Assembly: GCA_019745005.1 (NCBI GenBank) | Contig: JAIETO010000018.1 | Location: 1-46,140, forward strand | Direction of reading: 5' to 3' | Length of the DNA stretch: 46,140 bases | Source: Burkholderiaceae bacterium | GTDB lineage: Bacteria > Pseudomonadota > Gammaproteobacteria > Burkholderiales > Burkholderiaceae_D | Shown here: in pieces, positions 9,216-17,775 of the stretch | How positions within the stretch are numbered: position 1 is the first letter of the stretch | Layout: each line of letters starts with the position of its first letter | The notes under the pieces: model-generated | Told to the model about the DNA's origin: nothing | The model's database searches: none | The model's input: the letters and a program-made list of their open reading frames with translations, nothing else | Program-made: the position numbers and the translations under genes

Positions 9216-9566
9216 ATGAGCTCAGACACTGATATACAACTATGCGGCGCCTTCAGGGTGACCGACTCGGCAGGACAAAGCCATCAAATTACCGGCATTC
9301 GAATTTTCGATGAAGGCTACGGCATCATCGATGTGTATGTCGATTTCGCTGCGGCGATAGAAAACACCTTGCATAAGGATAAGGTGCTGATTGGACAAAT
9401 CATTGCCCGCCTGCGTAGCTTAGGCTACGCAGGTCCTGACTTTGGTCACAGCGACCCGGCATTGCAAGACCGAAAATTAATCGTGTTGGAAGCGCCTGAG
9501 GAGTTTTGCGTTTACGCCAAACGGCACGGATGGAAAAATCTCGCAGAAGAATTTGGCGACGAGTAG
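9216..9566 (+). CDS. Hypothetical protein, small, soluble
   Basis: I do not recognise this 116-residue protein. It is acidic, has no signal peptide or membrane helix, and looks like a compact alpha/beta domain with an FRVTDSAGQSHQITGIRIFD opening and a C-terminal FCVYAKRHGWKNLAEEFG helix. The frame runs upstream to an ATG at 9135. The ATG at 9216 is preferred because a TATGCT -10-like hexamer lies at 9204-9209, only six bases before it, implying a leaderless or very short-leader transcript. It is transcribed divergently from the DUF2798-like gene and followed by a long non-coding stretch. Confidence 0.6.
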   Translation: MSSDTDIQLCGAFRVTDSAGQSHQITGIRIFDEGYGIIDVYVDFAAAIENTLHKDKVLIGQIIARLRSLGYAGPDFGHSDPALQDRKLIVLEAPEEFCVYAKRHGWKNLAEEFGDE

Positions 9567-9916
9567 TTCGAGTACATCATTGAAGGAATATGGCCTACTC
9601 GAAACGCCTGAATTGAGCGCCCCCCCCTTATACTCCCATAAATTATCTTTTAAATAGCCCGATTCCGCTTGTTTTATCGGCGTAAAGAATTATTACTACC
9701 AGATGTATATGATTTTAAAGGCGGTGTTCAGATTGGCTGTTGATGAGATGCAAGGAAAGTCAAAAATCTTACCGCAGAGCCGCAGAGGCCGCAAAGAATG
9801 AAGATTTTCTCTGCGACCTCTGCGGCTCTGCGGTGAGACTTTAATTGAATGACCATCGACAAAGCAGCAGGATTTACTAAAGTCGTTAACAAAGTTCAAA
9901 CTGAACATAGCCATTT
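9567..9916. other. Non-coding region between convergent genes
   Basis: These 350 bases hold no convincing gene. The only structured element is the long hairpin at 9771-9834. A run of eight or nine C near 9620 and an AT-rich stretch follow the small hypothetical gene. A minus-strand frame over the hairpin encodes a low-complexity peptide that arises from the repeat and is not treated as a gene. Confidence 0.6.
9771..9834. repeat. Long palindromic intergenic repeat (27 bp arms)
   Basis: Two 27-base arms, 9771-9797 and 9808-9834, are inverted complements at 25 of 27 positions and enclose a 10-base loop. The core is built from repeated GCAGAG/CTCTGC units. No T-run follows either arm, so it is not a typical Rho-independent terminator. 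The motif resembles dispersed palindromic elements found between genes in many proteobacterial genomes. It could form an mRNA 3' stabilising structure for either flanking gene. Confidence 0.8.
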
Positions 9917-10558
9917 TTAAACGATCTGATAAATCGTGTTCATGTGCTGCGGCATCAGGTTAAATGAAAGGCTCAAGCGGTTGGGGGTTTTGTTCGTGTC
10001 GTAGCCGTGGTGAAGTTGGGACGGCCAAAATAAACAATCGCCCGCCTGCACGGCAACATCAACAAACGGGAAATGGAAGCCGAGGCCATACGGATTATCG
10101 TCTTCGGATGGTTGATCGTAAATCTCCGTGTGCATGCTGCTAGTACTCAGCGGATGCATAAAACGGATGCGTGTGTTGTCGTCGGTATTGAGATACAGCG
10201 TGCCGCTTAATCGGCAATTGGCGTGGCTGTGACGATTTTGTACGCCACCGACGTCACATAAATTGAACCATGCGTTGGTCAATTTGAGGTCGCGCGACTT
10301 CCTATAATTTAACAGTTCGCAGTAGGCAAACGTACCCGCTTTTTCTAATTCATCACTAAGCCAAGCAAGCTCAGGAAACGCCTTGAACACATTCGACTCT
10401 GAAAAGTAATGGGTAATGTGGTTATGCTCTTTTCTTACCTTTGCCGCATCGACCTGTTGATTAATCCGCTCGAAAAAGAAATCTCGCGCTTGTAGATAGC
10501 CAGGGATTTGAATCTTAATCACGGGTGTCGCAAATAAACTCAAGCTTTGCCATTGCAT
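9917..10558 (-). CDS. TIGR02466-type putative 2OG-Fe(II) oxygenase
   Basis: This protein of about 213 residues matches the pattern of the TIGR02466 family of putative 2-oxoglutarate/iron oxygenases. Visible features are an LFATPVIKIQI opening, a NAWFNLCDVGGVQNRHSHANC block, SGTLYLN strands, and a C-terminal GDCLFWPSQLHHGYDTN block with a following Arg-rich RLSLSFNL strand. The His residues in the two blocks are plausible metal ligands. The ATG at 10558 has AAGGA nine bases upstream, so it is preferred over the ATG at 10576. It lies about 50 bases downstream of lolD in the same direction. The substrate is unknown. Confidence 0.8.
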   Translation of the reverse strand: MQWQSLSLFATPVIKIQIPGYLQARDFFFERINQQVDAAKVRKEHNHITHYFSESNVFKAFPELAWLSDELEKAGTFAYCELLNYRKSRDLKLTNAWFNLCDVGGVQNRHSHANCRLSGTLYLNTDDNTRIRFMHPLSTSSMHTEIYDQPSEDDNPYGLGFHFPFVDVAVQAGDCLFWPSQLHHGYDTNKTPNRLSLSFNLMPQHMNTIYQIV

Positions 10559-10608
10559 CTCATTATTTCCTTCCACAGAATCGGCACGTCACGCATCACA
10601 TTAGACGT

Positions 10609-11304
10609 TTAAGCCGCCGTCAAACCATTTTTTGTCAGCTGCAAAATACGATCACAGCGCTTTGCTAAGTCTCTATCATGCGTGACGATGACAAATGCCG
10701 TCCCTAGTGTCGACGAAAGTTCAAGCATCAATTCGAAAATTTGCTCGGCAATTGTTCGGTCTAAATTTCCCGTTGGCTCGTCTGCCAACACACAGGCCGG
10801 TTGTGTGACCAAAGCGCGTGCAAGCGCAACGCGTTGGCGCTCTCCACCTGACAATTCACCTGGCACGTGGCTGAATCGATGTTCCAAACCGACGCGCGTT
10901 AAGATTTCTCGCGCTGCGGCTTGTGCATCAGTACGCTTAACGCGTCGAATCATTAAGGGCATCGCAACGTTATCGAGCGCAGAAAACTCAGGCAACAAAT
11001 GATGGAATTGATAGACAAATCCAAGCGCCGCATTACGTAAATCACCCCGCGCCGTTTCGCCTAAACGAGCAAAATCCTCGCCTTGCAAGCTGACCGAACC
11101 GCCACTGGGCGTATCCAGCCCACCCAATAAATGCAAGAGTGTTGACTTACCTGAGCCGGAGGCGCCAACAATGGCCACGCGTTCACCCGCATTAACCGCG
11201 AAATTGATATTTTCGAGCACCTTCACTGCATACGAACCTTGCGTGAAAGTCTTACTCAGATTGGAGCAAGAGAGAACAGCTTGGGTCGTTTTAAGTTTAT
11301 TCAT
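10609..11304 (-). CDS. lolD: Lipoprotein-releasing ABC transporter ATPase LolD
   Basis: This is the 231-residue ATPase of the LolCDE system, which extracts outer-membrane-destined lipoproteins from the inner membrane and hands them to LolA. The Walker A motif GASGSGKST, the Q-loop region [18 protein letters not shown], the signature [15 protein letters not shown] and the Walker [12 protein letters not shown] are all intact, with a terminal switch His in IVTHDRDLA. The length is normal. Its ATG overlaps the lolC stop by 8 bases (ATGAATAA), showing a coupled operon. Similar MacB-type ATPases exist, but the partner permease fixes the assignment. Confidence 0.93.
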   Translation of the reverse strand: MNKLKTTQAVLSCSNLSKTFTQGSYAVKVLENINFAVNAGERVAIVGASGSGKSTLLHLLGGLDTPSGGSVSLQGEDFARLGETARGDLRNAALGFVYQFHHLLPEFSALDNVAMPLMIRRVKRTDAQAAAREILTRVGLEHRFSHVPGELSGGERQRVALARALVTQPACVLADEPTGNLDRTIAEQIFELMLELSSTLGTAFVIVTHDRDLAKRCDRILQLTKNGLTAA

Positions 11305-12553
11305 AGCGCAATGCCTCGGCAGGTTTAACGCGCGCGGCGCGCCAGCTTGGATAAAGTGTGGCGAGGAAAGCCAATACGATCGCTATCATGCCGATGACCC
11401 AAACTTCGCCAGAACGCACATCGGATGGCACGGTACTGATGAAATACACTTCTTTGTTGAGAAACTGTATGCCCAATAGGCGCTCGATGAATGGTACGAT
11501 GACATCCACATTCAGCGCCAGCGACAATCCAATTGCCACACCCAAGCCCGCGCCCAAGAACCCCACTAAAGACCCTTGGATCATAAAAATTTTCATAATC
11601 GACCAAGGTGATGCGCCGAGCGTGCGCAGGATGGCGATATCTGCTTGCTTGTCCGTCACCGTCATCACCAAGGTGGAGACCAAGTTGAACGCAGCGACCG
11701 CAATAATGAGACTCAAAATAATAAACATCATGGTCTTTTCTATTTTCACGGCAGCGAAGTAATTGCTATTCTGCTGCGACCAATCGCGCGCAATCAGATC
11801 ACCCTTTAAGCTGCGTCCCAATTCCCGAGAAACTTGTGGCGCTTTGAGCATATCGTTAAGCCGCAAACGCAAACCTGATGGACCATTTTGTCGAAAAAAT
11901 TTCTCTGCGTCGTTGATATGAATAAATGCAAGTCCCGCATCAAACTCTTGATGTCCCGCTTCAAATACCGCAACAACGTTGAACGCTTTGAGCCGCGGCA
12001 CCATGCCGGCCGGCGTTAATTGCCCCTCGGGCGCGGCTAGCGTGACTTTGTCGCCTTTACGAACATGCAAGCCACGCGCCAATTCAGCACCAAGAATAAT
12101 ATTGAATTCGCCGTCACGCAGATCATCCAAGCTGCCGCCTTTGATCTTTTTTGCGACGTCGGAAACTTTTGGCTCTTCAGCAGGCATGATGCCGCGCAAC
12201 ACCACACCACGCATAACATCTTCGCGCACGATCAGTGCTTGCGCCTCAACATAAGGCGCTGCACCAATGACTGCTGGGTTTTTCTGCGCTTCGCCCGCTG
12301 TTGTCTGCCAGTTTGCCAGCGTGCCTGTCACGTCAAACACCTCCACATGGGATAGCACCGAGAGCATGCGATCGCGCACCTCTTTCTGAAATCCATTCAT
12401 GACCGATAGCACAACAATTAAAGCGGCAACGCCTAGCGCAATGCCCCCCATGGAAATCATTGAAATAAAGGAGATAAAACTATTGCGACCGCTACGTCGC
12501 CCAGCGCGGGTGTAGCGCAGACCAACTAGCCATTCAAAGGGAAAATTTTTCAC
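11297..12553 (-). CDS. lolC: Lipoprotein-releasing ABC permease LolC/LolE
   Basis: This is an inner-membrane permease of about 418 residues from the LolC/E family. It has one N-terminal helix ([20 protein letters not shown]), a large periplasmic domain, and three C-terminal helices with the FtsX-like core; the motif [21 protein letters not shown] lies between helices. The family hallmark [19 protein letters not shown] follows the first helix. Only one permease gene is present, as in many betaproteobacteria, where a single LolC/E type acts as a homodimer with LolD. The start is uncertain: the open frame begins at TTG 12559, but GTG 12553 gives the usual KNFPFEW N-terminus. Neither has an obvious ribosome site. 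Confidence 0.92.
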   Translation of the reverse strand: MKNFPFEWLVGLRYTRAGRRSGRNSFISFISMISMGGIALGVAALIVVLSVMNGFQKEVRDRMLSVLSHVEVFDVTGTLANWQTTAGEAQKNPAVIGAAPYVEAQALIVREDVMRGVVLRGIMPAEEPKVSDVAKKIKGGSLDDLRDGEFNIILGAELARGLHVRKGDKVTLAAPEGQLTPAGMVPRLKAFNVVAVFEAGHQEFDAGLAFIHINDAEKFFRQNGPSGLRLRLNDMLKAPQVSRELGRSLKGDLIARDWSQQNSNYFAAVKIEKTMMFIILSLIIAVAAFNLVSTLVMTVTDKQADIAILRTLGASPWSIMKIFMIQGSLVGFLGAGLGVAIGLSLALNVDVIVPFIERLLGIQFLNKEVYFISTVPSDVRSGEVWVIGMIAIVLAFLATLYPSWRAARVKPAEALRYE

Positions 12554-12602
12554 AAACAATCAATTCAAAAAAAAGTTTTTCTATCTAACAAGTACAGAAG
12601 TT

Positions 12603-12704
12603 ATTCCATTTCCAAATCAAGTGTATCTCTGCGACGAGCTGCAGGCAGTGCTGTATCACGGCAAGGCAAAGGCAACAGCGACACGAATAATTTAGAAATG
12701 GAAT
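12603..12704. repeat. Intergenic repeat element, copy A, with terminal inverted repeats
   Basis: This 102-base element lies between the divergent lolC and rpfE genes. Its ends are a 15-base inverted repeat, 12603-12617 (ATTCCATTTCCAAAT) and 12690-12704, matching at 14 of 15 positions. The interior shares clear similarity with the stretch at 18703-18798, including ACGAGC.GCAG near the left and a GGCAACA.CGACACGA block near the right. It encodes nothing recognisable and has no transposase. It looks like a small non-autonomous palindromic or MITE-like element. Confidence 0.65.
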
Positions 12705-12731
12705 CACATGAAGTCGGGCGCAAGTTTGCCA

Positions 12732-12737
12732 TACAAT
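12732..12737 (+). promoter_or_regulatory. -10-like hexamer for rpfE-recJ (possible leaderless start)
   Basis: TACAAT lies six bases before the ATG at 12744, so transcription would begin at or very near the start codon. No good -35 hexamer and no Shine-Dalgarno sequence is visible. It supports 12744 as the start instead of the upstream ATG at 12708, which would lie above the transcript. Confidence 0.45.
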
Positions 12738-12743
12738 GCCGAT

Positions 12744-13799
12744 ATGAGCCATGTAGAACTTCTTCTTCCCTTTAGTATTCCACCCGCCGCCTTAGCGCAG
12801 GATTTAATGCGTCAACTTAAAGCACCGCATCTCGCACAACTGATGAAGCGAACGCGCGCGCCATTAACGCAGAATTTTGAGGCATTTTCCCAGCATTTGC
12901 CGCATGAAATTTACCTGACTGGGCAAATCTCCTTGCAGACGCAGAAAAATTCAACGCCGTCCACAAGACCACTTAAACCGCAACTTGAGCGTATTGGCAC
13001 CCACAACCAAATGCAAAAATACGGCCTTTTGCCGACCAGCGGTTTTTGGTTCACGCTTTATCCTGTGCATTTTCATGTCGCGAATGACCATCTAGTCCTC
13101 ATCGACCAACGCCGCACGGACATCAGTCCAAATGAGTCCTTAAGTTTATTTGAAACGGCAGCAGCGCTTTGCCAAGAGGCTGGCAAAACCTTAGTGTTTG
13201 GCGATGCAAAAACCTGGTTTTTGCGCGCGGACGATTGGGAGTCGATGGAAACCGTATCAAAGGATATGGCTTGCGGAAGAAATATTGACATTTGGATGGC
13301 TAAAGGCGCACCTGCCTCTGCATGGCGTCGCTTACAAAACGAAATACAAATGGCGTGGTTCGCGCACAAAGTTAACCAAGAACGCGAAGAGGCTGGGCAG
13401 ATAACTGTGAATTCGGTTTGGTTAGAAGCGGGCAGTGGTGAGTTAAAGCCATGTCCAGATTGGACCTTGGTGGAAACTGATAAGACGCTTTTCGCTCAGC
13501 AACAAGCGGGAGCAAACGCAAAACAAGACGCAAAGGCGCCGAGGCAATTTTTTTGCGATGCATTAATTGAACCCAGTATCAACAGTGACTGGGGTCAATG
13601 GCTTGAACGTTTGCAAAGTCTTGATCAGACCGTATTTAAAGAACTGCATAGCGCGGTACAGGAAGGGCTAGTGACGTCCTTCCAACTTACTGCGAGCGAC
13701 GCCACACAAATCGCTAGTTTTGTTGCCGACCCTTTGCATCGCTGGAAGTTTTGGCGCAAGCCGGATCTATCTCCCCTCTTTTCGCTCGCTACACCATGA
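12744..13799 (+). CDS. RpfE-type protein (phosphoglycerate mutase-like, uncharacterised)
   Basis: This protein of about 351 residues matches the RpfE-type family that accompanies recJ in Xanthomonas and Burkholderiales. That family is sometimes annotated as related to cofactor-independent phosphoglycerate mutase and has no firmly established reaction. It is soluble, with a hydrophobic HVELLLPFSIPPAALAQDL N-terminus, a YGLLPTSGFWFTLYPVHFH block mid-sequence and an acidic, Trp-rich middle. I chose the ATG at 12744 because the -10-like TACAAT ends six bases before it. Its stop overlaps the recJ ATG as ATGA, so the pair is co-translated. The regulatory role in the name comes from the Xanthomonas locus and is not shown here. 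Confidence 0.7.
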   Translation: MSHVELLLPFSIPPAALAQDLMRQLKAPHLAQLMKRTRAPLTQNFEAFSQHLPHEIYLTGQISLQTQKNSTPSTRPLKPQLERIGTHNQMQKYGLLPTSGFWFTLYPVHFHVANDHLVLIDQRRTDISPNESLSLFETAAALCQEAGKTLVFGDAKTWFLRADDWESMETVSKDMACGRNIDIWMAKGAPASAWRRLQNEIQMAWFAHKVNQEREEAGQITVNSVWLEAGSGELKPCPDWTLVETDKTLFAQQQAGANAKQDAKAPRQFFCDALIEPSINSDWGQWLERLQSLDQTVFKELHSAVQEGLVTSFQLTASDATQIASFVADPLHRWKFWRKPDLSPLFSLATP

Positions 13800-15484
13800 C
13801 CAGAATCGCCGTCCGTTCGTATTCGTTTCGACAATCAGAAATGCTGCGGCAATCCGGCCTGCATCCGGTGCTGGCGCGTTTGTATGCAGCGCGCGGCGTT
13901 GAAAGCGAGCATGAATTAAAACGCGAATTAAGTGCGCTCATTGCGCCGCACGATCTGCACAATAATCTTGCTGCCGCCAATTTTCTCGCCGATGCGATTG
14001 CGCAAAAACAGCGCTTAGTGATTGTTGCCGATTACGATTGCGACGGCGCAACGGCGTGCGCAGTGGGCTTGCGCGGCCTGCGTATGATGGGTGCCGAGGT
14101 GGACTATATCGTGCCGAATCGCTTCGAATACGGCTATGGATTAACGCCAGAAATCGTGGCGCTAACAATTAAGGAAAAGTCGCCAGATATTATCGTCACC
14201 GTAGACAACGGGATTGCTAGCATAGAGGGTGTCGCGGCCGCGAATGCAAATGGCGTAAAAGTTTTGATTACCGACCATCACCTTCCGGCAGAGTCACTTC
14301 CAATGGCAAGCGTGATCGTTAATCCGAATCAATCTGCGTGCACTTTTCCCAGTAAAAATTTGGCAGGTGTTGGTGTCATGTTTTATGTCTTACTGGCGTT
14401 ACGTGCAGAGTTGAGACGACGTGGCGTGTTTGACCAAAGTACCCAACCTAAGCTCGATACTTTGCTTGATTTAGTTGCATTAGGAACCGTCGCCGATGTG
14501 GTGAAGCTTGATGCGAATAACCGCATTTTGGTGGCACAAGGCTTACAAAGGATGCGGGCTGGCCGGATGAATGCGGGCATTGCCGCACTGTTTCGCGTTG
14601 CTGGACGAGAACCGCGCAACGCCAGCCCGTTTGATCTTGGTTTCGCCATTGGACCGCGCCTTAACGCTGCAGGTCGCTTAGCGGATATGGCATTGGGTAT
14701 TGAATGTTTAACCACCGACGATGAAGGACGCGCTTGGCAAATCGCCCAAGAGCTCAATCACATCAACGCAAGCCGAAAAGAGATTGAGCGGGATATGCAA
14801 GATGCAGCATTACTGCATTTGGATGATTTTAAGAGCACGACGAGCCACACGATTACGGTGTTTGATCCAGATTGGCACCAAGGTGTCATCGGTATTGTGG
14901 CATCTCGTTTGAAAGACAAGTTCTACCGCCCCACCATCACATTTGCGCCTGGCGGCGATGGGTTAATGAAGGGGTCTGGCCGCTCAATTCCAGGCTTTCA
15001 TTTGCGTGACGCGTTAGATTTGGTATCAAAACACGCTCCGACCTTAATACAAAAATTCGGTGGTCATGCCATGGCGGCAGGCCTCACCATTCACGCTGAC
15101 AATTTTTCTGCCTTTCAAGCCGCGTTTGAAGAAGTGGGCAAAGAATGGTTAAACAAAGAGCAATTAGAACGCATCATTGAAACCGACGGCGCACTGGAAA
15201 CCGCCTATTTCACAACGGACTTCATCGATTTAATGGACAGCCAAGTCTGGGGTCAAGGCTTTGCGCCACCCGTGTTTTGTGACGAGTTTAAAATTGTTTC
15301 GCAGCGCATATTAAAAGAACGCCACTCCAAGTTAGTGCTTGAAAAAGCGGGCGAACGTTACGACGCAATATGGTTTGGGCATACCGACTCGTTAGCGGGA
15401 TCAGCCAAAGTCGCATTTCGCCTAGATGCGAACGAATTCAAAGGCGTCACAAAAATTCAGTTACTTGTTGAACATATAGAGTAA
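13796..15484 (+). CDS. recJ: Single-stranded-DNA 5'-3' exonuclease RecJ
   Basis: RecJ degrades single-stranded DNA 5' to 3' in recombinational repair and mismatch repair. The 562-residue protein has the DHH-superfamily motifs in order: VADYDCDGATA, VTVDNGI, ITDHHLPAE, and DLVALGTVADVV. A DHHA1 domain follows with SGRSIPGFHLRDAL and KFGGHAMAAGL, then an OB-fold C-terminus. The length equals the family norm. The ATG at 13796 overlaps the rpfE stop (ATGA) and gives the usual TRIAVRSYS-like N-terminus; the in-frame ATG at 13751 lies inside rpfE and is rejected. No clear terminator follows. Confidence 0.95.
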   Translation: MTRIAVRSYSFRQSEMLRQSGLHPVLARLYAARGVESEHELKRELSALIAPHDLHNNLAAANFLADAIAQKQRLVIVADYDCDGATACAVGLRGLRMMGAEVDYIVPNRFEYGYGLTPEIVALTIKEKSPDIIVTVDNGIASIEGVAAANANGVKVLITDHHLPAESLPMASVIVNPNQSACTFPSKNLAGVGVMFYVLLALRAELRRRGVFDQSTQPKLDTLLDLVALGTVADVVKLDANNRILVAQGLQRMRAGRMNAGIAALFRVAGREPRNASPFDLGFAIGPRLNAAGRLADMALGIECLTTDDEGRAWQIAQELNHINASRKEIERDMQDAALLHLDDFKSTTSHTITVFDPDWHQGVIGIVASRLKDKFYRPTITFAPGGDGLMKGSGRSIPGFHLRDALDLVSKHAPTLIQKFGGHAMAAGLTIHADNFSAFQAAFEEVGKEWLNKEQLERIIETDGALETAYFTTDFIDLMDSQVWGQGFAPPVFCDEFKIVSQRILKERHSKLVLEKAGERYDAIWFGHTDSLAGSAKVAFRLDANEFKGVTKIQLLVEHIE

Positions 15485-15685
15485 ATAAATAATCAGCTCG
15501 TCAACGCATTTTTTTGAGGATTTCTTCGGGTTTGTTTTTTGCGTCTTCTTTACAACACCAAAAACAGAAATTCTCAACGAACTCGCTACTTCGCTATGCA
15601 AGGGTTTTAATTACAGGCATATTATTGGAAGTACAAAAGTACGGACGTTCTTTTATCCAAAAAAGCTACTTTACGAGACACTTAA

Positions 15686-17155
15686 ATGAAAACTAAATTA
15701 TTAGCCGGGTTGATCGGTGCCTGCTTCGCAGCACCAGTTCTAGCACAATCAAGCATTACCATCTACGGTATTGCCGATGCTGGTCTCCACATTACGAACA
15801 ATGGCGAAGGCACCCGCACTCGTCTGGTGAGCGGTATTGCTGAAGGCTCACGTCTTGGATTTAAAGGCGTGGAAGATATCGGCGACGGCTTCAAAGCAAT
15901 CTTCAATTTGGAAGCGCGCGTTGAACTCGACACTGGTAGCAACACAACTGGCAACCTCGGCCGTAATGAAAATTTCATTTTCACACAAGGCTTAACCTTT
16001 GCGCCTGTATTTACAGCCGCAACATTGCCAACAGTTAGAGCAGCCGTTTCAGCAGGCGTTGTCGCTCAAGCGACAGCCGCCGGAGCTTCTCCAGCCGCTG
16101 CTGCTGCTGCTGCCGCTGCCTACATTGCCAGCCCAACCGGTATCGCTGACGTAAATGCGCGTACTGCAGCAGCAATCGCAGCGCCAGCCGCCGGCTTGCT
16201 TGCTGGCACTCGCCTTGGTTTGAGAACTGCGGCTTCTGGTAGCTTGGTCAATCCAAATCGTAATATTTTTGATCGTACAGCAAGCGTTGGCCTGATCACG
16301 CCCGTCGGTGCGATTATTCTTGGTCGCCAATACACGCCTGCATATGAAGTATTTGCTGCTTCTGATACGTTTGAAGTAGGCACTGCAGGTAGCTGGGGCT
16401 CAGTCGCGTTTGGTACTGGCGGCTTCATTACAACAGGTATCGCCATTCGTTCAGATCAATCAGTTCAATACCGTATTGTTCACCCAAGCGGCTTCTCCTT
16501 GGCGTTGATGTATGGCTTGAAGAATTCTGGTTATTTGGGTCTCGACAAACGTTTCTACTCTGGACACATTAAATACAAAGCCAACGGCTTTGATTTGGGT
16601 ATTGGCTACGCAAATGGTCAAGACCAAGTAGGCAACGCTGGATTGATTTCGACTGTGGCCGGTGGCTCATACGAAGTCGACTCATTCAAGTTCTTTGCTG
16701 GCTACTTGAATATGAGAAACACAAACTCGGTTGTTGTACCATTAATTTTGGCACAGGTATGGGATGGCGCAATTGCACCAACTTTGGCGGCACAACCCTT
16801 AGCACTGCGCACAGCATTACGCGGCACATTCGAGGCAAATTTACGTCAAAACTTCCAATTGAATGCTGACAGCTATACTGGCGGTCTTCAGTACAAATTG
16901 GGAAGTGGCAAGTTGATGGCGTCTATCAGTTACACCAATGACAAGCTTGCGACTGATTCTGATCCAACCCAGTACGCAATTGGCTATGACCATTTCTTAT
17001 CAAAGCGCACTGATATTTATGTCGTCGGCTCTTATATCGACAATTCAAAACTTGGACAATATGCAGCCGGTGCTGCTAGTGCACCAGGTGGATACACATT
17101 GAATCCAGGTGGAAAAAGCCGTACTTTCCAGATCGGTATGCGTCACAAGTTCTAA
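15686..17155 (+). CDS. Gram-negative trimeric porin with Ala-rich insertions
   Basis: This is an outer-membrane diffusion porin of the Burkholderia/Neisseria type, 489 residues with a signal peptide cleaved after VLA (before QSSITIYGIADAGL). Typical features are the LGFKGVEDIGDGFKAIFNLEA block, NIFDRTASVGL, ILGRQYTPAY and the terminal strand ending in MRHKF, whose last Phe is the BAM-recognition residue. Family members are usually about 350-390 residues. The excess comes from an Ala-rich stretch at about residues 110-188, including a run of nine alanines, and a second one at about residues 345-391. They probably form surface or pore loops. A strong terminator follows. Confidence 0.93.
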   Translation: MKTKLLAGLIGACFAAPVLAQSSITIYGIADAGLHITNNGEGTRTRLVSGIAEGSRLGFKGVEDIGDGFKAIFNLEARVELDTGSNTTGNLGRNENFIFTQGLTFAPVFTAATLPTVRAAVSAGVVAQATAAGASPAAAAAAAAAYIASPTGIADVNARTAAAIAAPAAGLLAGTRLGLRTAASGSLVNPNRNIFDRTASVGLITPVGAIILGRQYTPAYEVFAASDTFEVGTAGSWGSVAFGTGGFITTGIAIRSDQSVQYRIVHPSGFSLALMYGLKNSGYLGLDKRFYSGHIKYKANGFDLGIGYANGQDQVGNAGLISTVAGGSYEVDSFKFFAGYLNMRNTNSVVVPLILAQVWDGAIAPTLAAQPLALRTALRGTFEANLRQNFQLNADSYTGGLQYKLGSGKLMASISYTNDKLATDSDPTQYAIGYDHFLSKRTDIYVVGSYIDNSKLGQYAAGAASAPGGYTLNPGGKSRTFQIGMRHKF

Positions 17156-17176
17156 GCAAATAATTTGCTGCAATAC

Positions 17177-17201
17177 AAAAAGGAGCCTTTGGCTCCTTTT
17201 T
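17177..17201 (+). terminator. Rho-independent terminator after the porin gene
   Basis: An 11-base-pair stem (17177-17187 with 17191-17201, arms AAAAAGGAGCC and complement), a TTT loop and a T-run form a textbook intrinsic terminator 22 bases after the porin stop. Confidence 0.93.
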
Positions 17202-17286
17202 GCTTTTATACAATCGACGCCACAACTGTAAGGATTTTAGGTGCAAAAACGACTGATGTGCACCCCCACTACCAAAGAGTTGAACA

Positions 17287-17775
17287 ATGATGCGACGTCA
17301 ATTTATGGCCATTTTTGGCGGCCTTTTTCTTGCAAAGCAGGCAAGTGCTGCCGGCGAAACAAAAACACCCCCTTCAAACGCTATCGTTCCTTTGCGCCTC
17401 AGCGATGCGGAATGGCAAAAACGCCTGACGCCGCAACAATATAGTGTTCTACGCAAAGAAGATACAGAGCATCCCCATACCAGCCCCTTAAATACGGAAA
17501 AGCGAAAAGGTACATTCCATTGCGCTGGCTGCGATCTCCCGCTTTTCACGTCGAACTTGAAATATGACAGCGGTACGGGTTGGCCGAGTTTTTTCGACAC
17601 AATTCCTGGTGCCGTGCAAACTAAAACTGACTATAAATTGTTTCTACCACGCACCGAGTACCATTGCGCGCGCTGCGAAGGACATCAAGGTCATGTCTTT
17701 AATGATGGCCCAGCACCAACTGGAAAGCGCTACTGCAATAATGGTGTTGCATTGAAATTTGTGAGTGCCGCATGA
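17287..17775 (+). CDS. msrB: Exported methionine-R-sulfoxide reductase MsrB
   Basis: MsrB reduces methionine-R-sulfoxide residues. This 162-residue protein has an N-terminal export signal (MMRRQFMAIFGGLFLAKQASA) with a twin-Arg RRQFM and a Lys before the AxA site, which favours the Tat route. The catalytic domain shows two zinc CxxC pairs (CAGC and CARC), the GTGWPSFF block, and the catalytic Cys in RYCNNGVAL. MsrB folded in the cytoplasm around zinc would fit Tat export. The next gene, msrA, overlaps by four bases (ATGA). The start could also be the second ATG at 17290. A small dyad, GGTGCA/TGCACC, lies at 17240-17264 upstream. Confidence 0.92.
   Translation: MMRRQFMAIFGGLFLAKQASAAGETKTPPSNAIVPLRLSDAEWQKRLTPQQYSVLRKEDTEHPHTSPLNTEKRKGTFHCAGCDLPLFTSNLKYDSGTGWPSFFDTIPGAVQTKTDYKLFLPRTEYHCARCEGHQGHVFNDGPAPTGKRYCNNGVALKFVSAA

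Noticed and set aside
9696-9914. Minus-strand frame of 72 codons over the palindromic repeat
   Set aside because: Its central part is translated from the hairpin itself, it has no ribosome site, and the composition is that of repeat-derived spurious peptides.
16091-16120. GCT/GCC tract in the porin as a phase-variation switch
   Set aside because: The unit is three bases, so slippage changes length but cannot switch the gene off.
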